Virus record (IMG/VR): IMGVR_UViG_3300030098_003968
Coordinates: 8,603-72,602 of that record
DNA: 64,000 nt
Strand: one strand, 5' to 3'
Source: a virus
Positions 1 to 4,594 of the stretch are shown here, one piece after another (within the stretch, counting starts at the first letter, position 1; each line of letters starts with the position of its first letter). The translations under genes were made by a program, and so were the position numbers. The notes beneath the pieces were generated by a model that was not told the DNA's origin, made no database searches, and saw nothing but the letters and a program-made list of their open reading frames with translations.

Positions 1-1
1 T

Positions 2-100
2 GCAGAGGATTGGTATAATCAAACAGGCGAAGTTGCACCAGTTGAGAAATCAGAATTAGGTGCAGATTATCAATATTTGTTATACACTAACTCACCGTAA
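2..100 (+). CDS. C-terminal end of an unidentified protein (partial)
   Basis: An open frame enters from the left edge and ends with TAA at 98-100, leaving 32 residues that begin AEDWYNQTGEVAP and finish QYLLYTNSP. The start lies outside the window. The composition looks like real coding sequence, with mixed polar residues and aromatics, but no domain can be recognised from so short a tail. It sits directly upstream of the run of tiny genes and is read in the same direction. Confidence 0.5.
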   Translation, partial: AEDWYNQTGEVAPVEKSELGADYQYLLYTNSP

Positions 101-105
101 TTAAA

Positions 106-177
106 ATGTTATTTGTATCTCAATTATGTGAAATCTTACAGAACGAGATGCGAAAGCGATTTTTTTACACCCCTTAA
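106..177 (+). CDS. Possible 23-residue peptide
   Basis: ATG at 106 starts a short frame, MLFVSQLCEILQNEMRKRFF followed by YTP, ending at TAA 175-177, six bases after the preceding gene stops. I see no clear ribosome binding site. It may be chance, but the spacing matches the tight packing of neighbouring genes. Confidence 0.2.
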   Translation: MLFVSQLCEILQNEMRKRFFYTP

Positions 178-192
178 GTATCAACAATTCCA

Positions 193-330
193 ATGAAATC
201 TGAAGCACAAACTAACAACAAACCGTCACAAGTTTACAAGAAAGATAGTAAAGAAGTGATGCGTAGTTATCCTGATAGTTATTATCAAGAGATCATAGAG
301 TTTGTAACAAATAGTCGTTATTATCTCTAA
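193..330 (+). CDS. Small hypothetical protein, 45 aa
   Basis: ATG at 193 opens a 45-residue frame ending at TAA 328-330. The protein starts MKSEAQTNNKPSQVYKKDSK and ends in an aromatic stretch (NSRYYL). The first half is charged and probably flexible; the second (SYYQEIIEFV) could form one helix. No domain is recognised. It is the first convincing member of a run of short same-strand genes in this early-type region. Its function is unknown. Confidence 0.5.
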   Translation: MKSEAQTNNKPSQVYKKDSKEVMRSYPDSYYQEIIEFVTNSRYYL

Positions 331-363
331 ACAAATAGTACACAAACTACCCCGTATTTCCCC

Positions 364-543
364 ATGACTAATGAACAAAAACAACTTGAATTTGAGGCAT
401 CTGAAGTATTAGAAATGCTGGAAGATATGGTAGAATATGTATGTAAAGAACACACAATTAGTGGAGAGAAAGTATATTTTATGATACACGAATTGTCCCG
501 AATAAAGTTAAACGAATTCCCCCAAGATCCTGATATTAATTAA
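364..543 (+). CDS. Small acidic hypothetical protein, 59 aa
   Basis: ATG 364 to TAA 541-543 encodes 59 residues beginning MTNEQKQLEFEASEVLEMLE. The protein is acidic and looks mostly helical, with regularly spaced leucine, isoleucine and valine in the first 50 residues. Its stop codon is part of the repeated TATTAATTAACAATGAA module that provides the start of the next gene two bases later, so the two are probably translated from one message. The family is not recognised. Confidence 0.6.
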   Translation: MTNEQKQLEFEASEVLEMLEDMVEYVCKEHTISGEKVYFMIHELSRIKLNEFPQDPDIN

Positions 544-685
544 CAATGAACAAAACACAATTAATCTCAAAACTGAATATCAAAGGCAACAAATTACGTC
601 AGTTAAGTGATAAACAAGAAGAGAAAGATAAGCAATATTGTTATAAACCTTACCGTACAATTCACAACTATTAATTAACAATGAA
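534..685 (+). repeat. Duplicated gene-start module TATTAATTAACAATGAA
   Basis: The same 17-base sequence occurs at 534-550 and 669-685. Each copy contains the stop codon of one small gene and the ATG of the next. Shorter versions precede the following two genes: ATTAACAATGAA at 935-946 and CTAACAATGAA at 1106-1116. The only A/G-rich element near a start is AGAGGAGGAAAA upstream of 1112. The repetition suggests gene duplication or a shared initiation signal. Confidence 0.75.
546..674 (+). CDS. Small basic hypothetical protein, 42 aa
   Basis: ATG 546 to TAA 672-674 gives 42 residues starting MNKTQLISKLNIKGNKLRQL and ending YKPYRTIHNY. It is rich in lysine, arginine and glutamine, unlike its acidic neighbours. 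The start lies in one copy of the repeated start module and the stop lies in the next copy. There is no recognisable domain. A small basic phage early protein could bind nucleic acid or a host protein, but nothing in the sequence proves this. Confidence 0.5.
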   Translation: MNKTQLISKLNIKGNKLRQLSDKQEEKDKQYCYKPYRTIHNY

Positions 686-929
686 TAAACAGCAATCCGT
701 CCCACAAACTGATGAGAATCGTTACTTAAATACGACTCATAAGTGTAATTTAACAGGGTCACAAATCAGCACTATTTTATACTATCTGGACGTAGCATTT
801 AGTAATATTAGTGAGGATATTATACCTAGAGATATTAATACAATCTATGCAGAATTACAATCGGTTACAGACAATTATTATGCACAATTAGAAGAGATAA
901 ATCAACTTAAATCCCTATTAAATGAGTGA
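681..929 (+). CDS. Small hypothetical protein, 82 aa, paralogue of the next gene
   Basis: ATG 681, inside the second copy of the repeated start module, to TGA 927-929 encodes 82 residues. The core LTGSQISTILYYLDVAF followed by an acidic helix-rich tail resembles FSKHELETILYSLEGYI in the protein encoded just downstream (942-1109). The two look like diverged copies of one small helical family. The C-terminus (AQLEEINQLKSLLNE) could form a short coiled coil. The function is unknown; the position suggests an early gene. Confidence 0.65.
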   Translation: MNKQQSVPQTDENRYLNTTHKCNLTGSQISTILYYLDVAFSNISEDIIPRDINTIYAELQSVTDNYYAQLEEINQLKSLLNE

Positions 930-941
930 GGTAAATTAACA

Positions 942-1109
942 ATGAAACAGACAAATCTTCCAAGTGACTTATCATTTAGTAAGCACGAATTAGAGACTAT
1001 TCTTTATAGTTTAGAAGGGTATATTCAGGGCAATAATGATGAAGAATTAGTAGAAGAATTAGACACTATTTGTTATAAGTTAGATGCAATATTAGAGGAG
1101 GAAAACTAA
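942..1109 (+). CDS. Small acidic hypothetical protein, 55 aa
   Basis: ATG 942 to TAA 1107-1109 encodes 55 residues beginning MKQTNLPSDLSFSKHELETI. The pattern ETILYSLEGYI followed by an acidic helix matches part of the preceding protein, so they are probable paralogues. The start is preceded by ATTAAC as in the two genes upstream. The stop is two bases before the next ATG. Strongly acidic small proteins are common in T4-like early regions, where some inhibit or redirect host enzymes, but no specific role can be assigned. Confidence 0.6.
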   Translation: MKQTNLPSDLSFSKHELETILYSLEGYIQGNNDEELVEELDTICYKLDAILEEEN

Positions 1110-1111
1110 CA

Positions 1112-1303
1112 ATGAAGAACAACAAATTAACACCCCCTAAAGCACAAGAATTAACAGCAGATTTAGTGCAGATATGTAATACAAATGAGAAGCAAAATAG
1201 GGAGTTTTTAGAGTATATAATTGACGAATATTTGTATCTAATAAGTGATAATAAGGTGAAGGAATTAGAGGATATAATTGTTAATGAGTTTGGGTATGAT
1301 TAG
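1112..1303 (+). CDS. Small hypothetical protein, 63 aa
   Basis: ATG 1112 to TAG 1301-1303 gives 63 residues starting MKNNKLTPPKAQELTADLVQ and ending EDIIVNEFGYD. It has the best ribosome binding site of this gene run (AGAGGAGG, about 10 bases upstream). It appears all-helical and acidic in its second half. The family is not recognised. It is the last gene before a long non-coding stretch. Confidence 0.6.
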   Translation: MKNNKLTPPKAQELTADLVQICNTNEKQNREFLEYIIDEYLYLISDNKVKELEDIIVNEFGYD

Positions 1304-1325
1304 TAGAATAAGTTATCAACAATGC

Positions 1326-1379
1326 GTGTGTAATATCTGTGGAAAAGTATGTAAAACTGTGTGTAATATGTGGAAAAGT
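1326..1379. repeat. Imperfect tandem direct repeat, 33-base period
   Basis: GTGTGTAATAT, then CT, then GTGGAAAAGT at 1326-1348 recurs at 1359-1379 as GTGTGTAATATGTGGAAAAG plus T, lacking only the CT. Each copy carries one minus-strand TTTTCCACA. The arrangement resembles short iterons. Confidence 0.75.
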
Positions 1380-1670
1380 GTTATAAATGACGTTCTAATT
1401 GCAAGAATAAATATAAGGTTGCGTTCTATTCCGTTTTTAATTAGTGTTAATAATGAGAAGGTAATCTGTGTACTATGTGTTATATAAGGAGAATAATAGG
1501 AGAGTATTTGTGTTAGTAAAGGCAGTGTAATTATGAGTGTTTAAATGTCATTTTCTTTAGTGATCTTGGCGAGCAGTTTATCACACTTTCTCCCAAATGT
1601 CAACACGCCTCGATAACATTTAGTAGTATTACAGTTTTATACACATAAGGACATAAATATCCACACTGAC

Positions 1671-1699
1671 TTGACACTTTTCCACAAAGGATTTATAAT
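1671..1699 (+). promoter_or_regulatory. Consensus sigma70 promoter (early)
   Basis: TTGACA at 1671-1676 and TATAAT at 1694-1699 are both perfect matches with an ideal 17-base spacer. The expected start, around 1706, lies about 27 bases before the ATG at 1733. Two DnaA-box-like motifs flank the -35 element. Confidence 0.85.
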
Positions 1700-1732
1700 G
1701 GATTATATACACAAACTCTCCCCTAATCTGCC

Positions 1733-1891
1733 ATGTCTTACTATCAATTAGCAGACACACAGAAAGGTTATAGAATCACGCTTAATTTGTCAGTTGATGA
1801 TGACTTTATTCCAGAGAATATTAACTGGAATAAGTTATTAGAATTAAATGATTTTGAACAGTGTGATGTATACATTGAGAACACAAATTAA
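1733..1891 (+). CDS. Small acidic early protein, 52 aa
   Basis: ATG 1733 to TAA 1889-1891 encodes 52 residues starting MSYYQLADTQKGYRITLNLS and ending CDVYIENTN. It follows a perfect sigma70 promoter, so it is probably transcribed immediately after infection. The alternating pattern (YRITLNLSV, CDVYIENT) suggests two or more beta strands with a short helix (NWNKLLELNDF) between. Phages often place small host-directed proteins behind such strong early promoters, but no family is recognised and the function is open. Confidence 0.65.
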   Translation: MSYYQLADTQKGYRITLNLSVDDDFIPENINWNKLLELNDFEQCDVYIENTN

Positions 1892-1925
1892 CAGTCCTAT
1901 GTAACAGTCAAGGTACACACAGTTG

Positions 1926-1954
1926 TTGACATTAACTGCGTGTCATATTATAAT
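1926..1954 (+). promoter_or_regulatory. Consensus sigma70 promoter (early)
   Basis: TTGACA 1926-1931 and TATAAT 1949-1954 with a 17-base spacer are perfect matches. The first complete gene downstream starts at 2210, so a transcript would have a leader of roughly 250 bases that includes the MAYYSA mini-frame and the GC island. Confidence 0.85.
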
Positions 1955-1998
1955 GGTTAAGTATAACATAGTAGCATAACAGTTACTAACACTCACGC

Positions 1999-2019
1999 AT
2001 GGCTTATTACAGTGCTTAA
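1999..2019 (+). other. Six-codon mini-frame resembling the start of the 1733 gene
   Basis: ATG GCT TAT TAC AGT GCT TAA encodes MAYYSA. The gene at 1733 starts MSYYQLA and is also preceded by a consensus promoter whose -10 reads TATAATGG. This may be the remnant of a duplicated promoter-plus-gene unit or a leader peptide; chance cannot be excluded. Confidence 0.25.
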
Positions 2020-2209
2020 ATGATGCGTATTTGACAGTGATTTGATGCCTTATGTGTTAGCGGGGGCGGCGGGCGTGTTCAAAAAAAGCAAACAACCCTA
2101 ACCTACAGAGGTGACAAATCGAGAGAGAGATATCAATATATAAAAAAAATTGGGCCAGTAAATTTCGCCTTATTACTCTTTTTCTATATAATAAAATCCC
2201 CCTGATAAC

Positions 2210-2440
2210 ATGCAAGAAATAGACGATTTAACTTATCATATCTACGTGAAGGAGAGATGTATATACCATAGTCTAAACAAAGAGGAGTTCGAAGAGAAAT
2301 GGCAACTACTACATGTTATGGTTGACCTTATTAGTAGTGATTATAATCAAGACGACTTAAGTTATGAGAAACTCGCCCCTAAAGTTGGTCTTGGTGGGCC
2401 AGGAAAGTTATTGCCTATAGATGAGGATCATTCGTATTGA
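2210..2440 (+). CDS. Conserved small cyanophage-type protein, 76 aa
   Basis: ATG 2210 to TGA 2438-2440 encodes 76 residues. The motif IYVKERCIYHSLNKEEFEEKW near the N-terminus and the tail LSYEKLAPK resemble a short protein I recall from many T4-like cyanophages, where it has no assigned function. The sequence predicts a strand-helix start (TYHIYVKERCIYHSL) followed by helix. The gene lies behind the long leader from the promoter at 1926, so early expression is likely. There are no catalytic motifs or membrane segments. Confidence 0.7.
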   Translation: MQEIDDLTYHIYVKERCIYHSLNKEEFEEKWQLLHVMVDLISSDYNQDDLSYEKLAPKVGLGGPGKLLPIDEDHSY

Positions 2441-2452
2441 CGCTCTTGAGCA

Positions 2453-2481
2453 TTGACATATACATAGATTTGAATTATAAT
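2453..2481 (+). promoter_or_regulatory. Consensus sigma70 promoter for the glycosyltransferase-like gene
   Basis: TTGACA 2453-2458 and TATAAT 2476-2481 are separated by 17 bases. The ATG at 2503 lies only about 15 bases after the expected start site. Confidence 0.85.
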
Positions 2482-2502
2482 AAATGAAGCGAGCTACACA
2501 GT

Positions 2503-3300
2503 ATGGCTAAAGGATTTAAAGTAAAAACGGTTGCACCCAAAACAAAAGCCCCAGAGTGGGACATCGATGCAATCAAAGCAAGATGGAAAGGGAAAGCAAT
2601 CGTATTCTGTTTACCAGGCAGAGGTTGCTCTTATATCTTTCTAAAGAATTTTGTACAGTTATGCTTTGACATGGTACAGAATGGAATGAGTATTCAGATA
2701 TCACAAGATTACTCATCAATGGTAAACTTTGCACGTTGTAAGGTACTTGGTGCAAATGTTTTACGTGGCCCAAAGCAGATCCCCTGGGATGGCAAACTAA
2801 AATATGATTATCAGTTATGGATTGATAGTGATATCGTCTTTGACACTAACAAGTTCTGGCAGTTGTGTGACATGGCACTTCCTGCAGATGCTGTTAATGA
2901 AGATGGCAGCACAGACCCAGAGAAGGAAAAGGCAATAGCAGCAGGTTGGTATGCCACAGAGGATGGTAGTACTACTTCAGTTGCTCATTGGTTAGAGGAA
3001 GATGATTTCCGTAAGAACGGTGGTGTTATGAATCACGAGACCGTCGAAACCATCTCGAAAAGAAGAAAGCCATTTACTTGTGATTACACTGGTTTTGGTT
3101 GGGTTCTTATTAAGCACGGCGTTTTTGAGAAGTTAGAGTATCCTTGGTTTGCTCCAAAGATGCAAATCTTTGAAAGTGGTGATGTACAGGATATGTGCGG
3201 TGAAGACGTATCATTCTGTTTAGATGCACAAGATGCAGACTATGAAATTTGGTGTGATCCTCGTATTCGTGTAGGGCACGAAAAGACTCGTGTTATTTAA
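2503..3300 (+). CDS. Glycosyltransferase-like protein (GT-A type), 265 aa
   Basis: The predicted role is transfer of a sugar from a nucleotide-sugar donor, in the cytoplasm. The frame has a hydrophobic strand (AIVFCLPGRGCS, residues 32-43), a region typical of GT-A folds (SMVNFARCKVLG), and a D-S-D motif at residues 108-110 in LWIDSDIVF, the usual metal and donor binding site of this fold. A later acidic motif (CGEDVSFCLDAQDAD) and a late histidine (GHEKTRVI) fit the same fold. It has its own consensus early promoter. The acceptor could be DNA bases, a virion protein or host surface glycan. Similar proteins occur in T4-like cyanophages, usually as hypothetical or glycosyltransferase. The fold call is fairly sure, the substrate unknown. 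Confidence 0.65.
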   Translation: MAKGFKVKTVAPKTKAPEWDIDAIKARWKGKAIVFCLPGRGCSYIFLKNFVQLCFDMVQNGMSIQISQDYSSMVNFARCKVLGANVLRGPKQIPWDGKLKYDYQLWIDSDIVFDTNKFWQLCDMALPADAVNEDGSTDPEKEKAIAAGWYATEDGSTTSVAHWLEEDDFRKNGGVMNHETVETISKRRKPFTCDYTGFGWVLIKHGVFEKLEYPWFAPKMQIFESGDVQDMCGEDVSFCLDAQDADYEIWCDPRIRVGHEKTRVI

Positions 3301-3313
3301 AATTAACAAACAA

Positions 3314-3442
3314 TTGAAAACAGAGGAGTTATGGAATCTCGCATCAGAGATTCTCACCGAACTTTCTCGAAGAGATGGAGTCTCTTATCGTATTAAAGCG
3401 ACAGACGAGTCTATTAAAACCAAACTTGAATCTTTATCATGA
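3314..3442 (+). CDS. Small hypothetical protein, 42 aa, TTG start
   Basis: TTG at 3314 opens 42 residues (MKTEELWNLASEILTELSRR, ending TKLESLS) to TGA 3440-3442. It is predicted to be an amphipathic helix followed by a basic stretch. Its last codons overlap the next ATG as ATGA, the same coupling seen throughout this genome, which supports it over the competing 21-codon frame from the ATG at 3331. The start codon choice is uncertain because no ATG is in frame. Confidence 0.5.
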   Translation: MKTEELWNLASEILTELSRRDGVSYRIKATDESIKTKLESLS

Positions 3443-3531
3443 TTTTTCCATTAATGACCTATGGTGTTCTTATAGTAATCATAGGTATCATTCTAGCAGT
3501 ATACCTATTAAACCTTTATAACCCTCATTAA
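3439..3531 (+). CDS. Single-span membrane peptide, 30 aa
   Basis: ATG 3439 overlaps the preceding stop (ATGA) and runs to TAA 3529-3531, encoding 30 residues. Residues 1-25 are almost entirely hydrophobic (MIFPLMTYGVLIVIIGIILA, then VYLLNLYNPH), a clear transmembrane segment. It sits beside another one-span gene (3686-3889). Such peptides in phage genomes may act in lysis, superinfection control or membrane takeover; no family is recognised. Confidence 0.6.
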   Translation: MIFPLMTYGVLIVIIGIILAVYLLNLYNPH

Positions 3532-3536
3532 ACATT

Positions 3537-3689
3537 ATGCCAGTTAAAACTAAAACAGGATCATGGGGTTCTTCTACATTTGTGGAGACCATCCCCAAAA
3601 AAACTCGTCAGGGAGCAGGTAAACATACCAAATATTCAGCGACCTCTCGAAACAAAGCAAAAAAAAGAACTAGAGGACAAGGAAAATGA
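3537..3689 (+). CDS. Small very basic protein, 50 aa
   Basis: ATG 3537 to TGA 3687-3689 encodes 50 residues. The N-terminus (MPVKTKTGSWGSSTFVETIP) is polar, and the C-terminal half is dense in lysine and arginine (KKTRQGAGKHTK, NKAKKRTRGQGK) with no hydrophobic core. This suggests a disordered nucleic-acid-binding or internal head protein. The stop overlaps the next ATG (ATGA). I believe similar short basic proteins occur near the baseplate genes of other T4-like cyanophages; the function is unknown. Confidence 0.6.
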   Translation: MPVKTKTGSWGSSTFVETIPKKTRQGAGKHTKYSATSRNKAKKRTRGQGK

Positions 3690-3889
3690 ATTTATTAGCA
3701 GCAGCGAGTCTCGATTTGAATGAGGCATGGAACTTATCATGGGGTGAAGGCATTCAGTTCATATTAGTTCTTGCATTTGTCTATTGGCTTAAGGTTCAAA
3801 TAGACACACGGGCGGGTCTCGGAAAGAAAAAACGCCGAGAATTGAAGAATATCATCGTGGAAGCAATAAATGAGACAAAAGGTGTCTAA
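3686..3889 (+). CDS. Small membrane protein, 67 aa
   Basis: ATG 3686 overlaps the previous stop by four bases and runs to TAA 3887-3889. Residues about 21-36 (GIQFILVLAFVYWLKV) form one transmembrane segment, followed by a basic cytoplasmic-type tail (GKKKRRELKNIIVEAINETK). The architecture is short exterior, membrane, positively charged helix. It is coupled to the basic 50-residue gene. It might be a holin-like or membrane-anchoring protein, but one span and no diagnostic motif leave this open. Confidence 0.6.
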   Translation: MNLLAAASLDLNEAWNLSWGEGIQFILVLAFVYWLKVQIDTRAGLGKKKRRELKNIIVEAINETKGV

Positions 3890-3892
3890 ATA
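3886..3892 (+). promoter_or_regulatory. Late promoter motif CTAAATA
   Basis: CTAAATA overlaps the stop of the 67-residue membrane gene. A strong terminator hairpin lies 27 bases downstream, so either this copy is chance or transcription from it is attenuated. Confidence 0.35.
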
Positions 3893-3918
3893 AACACAAG
3901 TGATAGTCAATATGTACT

Positions 3919-3954
3919 AGGATATTTGGAATTAACACCAGATATCCTTTTTTG
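3919..3954 (+). terminator. Rho-independent terminator
   Basis: An 11-base-pair stem, AGGATATTTGG (3919-3929) with CCAGATATCCT (3938-3948), includes one G-T pair and an 8-base loop. It is followed by a run of T. It separates the small-gene cluster from the baseplate operon. Confidence 0.85.
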
Positions 3955-3984
3955 TTACTTAAATTCCACCTTACGGAGGTTAAA

Positions 3985-4155
3985 ATGGCAGTTGAACCAA
4001 TCCAAATGCTTCGTGAAATCAATCACGACGTAAAAACACCTAAAAAGAGTGATACAATGGAGAGTTCGAACGATTTTTTCGAACGTTTAGCGAGTGATGA
4101 TGACCGAAATTTCAATGAAATTGAATCTTACGAGGTCATTACAGAATATAGGTAA
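3985..4155 (+). CDS. Small acidic hypothetical protein, 56 aa
   Basis: I chose ATG 3985 because GGAGG at 3975-3979 sits five bases upstream; an in-frame ATG at 3952 lies inside the terminator T-run and lacks a ribosome site. The 56-residue product (MAVEPIQMLREINHDVKTPK, ending ITEYR) is acidic with a central serine/aspartate-rich segment and no hydrophobic core. It immediately precedes gene 25, so it could be a small baseplate or chaperone protein, but nothing identifies it. Confidence 0.65.
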   Translation: MAVEPIQMLREINHDVKTPKKSDTMESSNDFFERLASDDDRNFNEIESYEVITEYR

Positions 4156-4164
4156 AAATTCGTA

Positions 4165-4171
4165 ATAAATA
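4165..4171 (+). promoter_or_regulatory. Late promoter motif ATAAATA before gene 25
   Basis: AATAAATA lies in the 37-base gap before the ATG at 4193 and would serve the gene 25 - gene 6 - giant gene operon through the gp55 sigma factor. Confidence 0.6.
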
Positions 4172-4192
4172 ACTAATAATTGGTGTTTTTTT

Positions 4193-4594
4193 ATGCCTTT
4201 AGAGAGGGTAAAACAGGGTTTTAAGGATCTTTCCATGTCATTTAGGAGTAATCCTCTTAATGATGACTTGATTGGTCTGAAAAATGAGAGTGCAATTGCT
4301 CGTTCTGTAAAAAATCTTGTTTTTATGCGTAAAGGAGAGAAATTTTTTGATCCAGAATTTGGATCAGAAATTTCTGCATCATTATTTGAGAATATTGATG
4401 ATGTAACTGCTCTCACAATACGTGATGACATAGATTTTATGATAAAAACATACGAACCGAGGGTTGATTTAATAAATGTTGAAGTTATACCCAATTATGA
4501 CAACAATCAAATGGATGCCGTCATAGTATATTCAATAAAAGGTTCAGATACGCCTCCTCAACAATTAGAATTCGTGTTGCTACCGTCTAGATAA
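4193..4594 (+). CDS. gp25: Baseplate wedge subunit gp25
   Basis: gp25 is the small conserved wedge protein that nucleates the tail sheath at the edge of the baseplate and is homologous to the gp25-like (GPW/gp25) family of contractile machines. The 133-residue length matches T4 gp25 (about 132). The characteristic central stretch KNLVFMRKGEKFFDPEFGS and the following acidic helix (FENIDDVTALTIRDDIDFMI) are clear. The C-terminus forms beta strands (DAVIVYSIK). The stop directly abuts the ATG of gene 6. The family's old lysozyme label is historical; no catalytic claim is made. Confidence 0.93.
   Translation: MPLERVKQGFKDLSMSFRSNPLNDDLIGLKNESAIARSVKNLVFMRKGEKFFDPEFGSEISASLFENIDDVTALTIRDDIDFMIKTYEPRVDLINVEVIPNYDNNQMDAVIVYSIKGSDTPPQQLEFVLLPSR

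Larger units (their letters stand above)
1313..1713. other. Cluster of DnaA-box-like 9-mers
   Basis: Motifs seen: TTATCAACA 1313-1321 (+), TGTGGAAAA 1338-1346 and 1369-1377 (that is, TTTTCCACA on the minus strand), TTATACACA 1637-1645 (+, matches TTATNCACA exactly), ATATCCACA 1657-1665 (+), TTTTCCACA 1678-1686 (+), ATATACACA 1705-1713 (+). The plus-strand group is spaced 20, 21 and 27 bases. TTATNCACA is the bacterial DnaA box, and TTTTCCACA is, as I recall, the form reported for cyanobacterial origins. A role in replication or in controlling the overlapping promoter is inference. Confidence 0.45.
1304..1732. other. Non-coding regulatory stretch between small genes
   Basis: This 429-base stretch contains no convincing gene. 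It holds an imperfect direct repeat (1326-1379), a cluster of DnaA-box-like motifs (1313-1713) and a consensus sigma70 promoter (1671-1699). Late-motif matches ATAAATA occur at 1407-1413 and 1653-1659 and may be chance. A cysteine-rich frame across 1278-1487 is produced by the direct repeats and is not counted. A short minus-strand frame at 1541-1606 is discussed in the findings. Confidence 0.7.
1892..2209. other. Non-coding leader region with a promoter and a GC-rich island
   Basis: This 318-base gap contains a consensus promoter (1926-1954), a six-codon frame MAYYSA at 1999-2019, a G/C-only island GCGGGGGCGGCGGGCG (2060-2075) followed by a run of A (2081-2087), and an AT-rich tract ending in a TATAAT-like element at 2187-2192 that lacks a convincing -35. 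No tRNA cloverleaf or strong hairpin was seen. Confidence 0.6.

Noticed and set aside
145-165. Possible terminator GCGAAAGCG followed by T-run
   Set aside because: The stem is only two or three base pairs, too weak to support.
1278-1487. Cysteine-rich 69-residue frame on the plus strand
   Set aside because: It overlaps the end of a better gene, and its cysteine pattern is generated by the direct DNA repeat at 1326-1379.
2187-2192. TATAAT before the 2210 gene
   Set aside because: The -35 position reads TTCGCC; the AT-rich tract makes a chance -10 likely.
1304-2209. tRNA genes or CRISPR repeats in the non-coding stretches
   Set aside because: No cloverleaf arms with a TTC-type loop and no regularly spaced palindromic repeats were found by eye.
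4087-4494. 135-residue minus-strand frame
   Set aside because: It lies fully antisense to gp25 and has no ribosome site or family resemblance.
4193-4594. gp25 as a lysozyme
   Set aside because: The family's lysozyme label is historical; the sequence matches the baseplate wedge role and shows no glycosidase motif.
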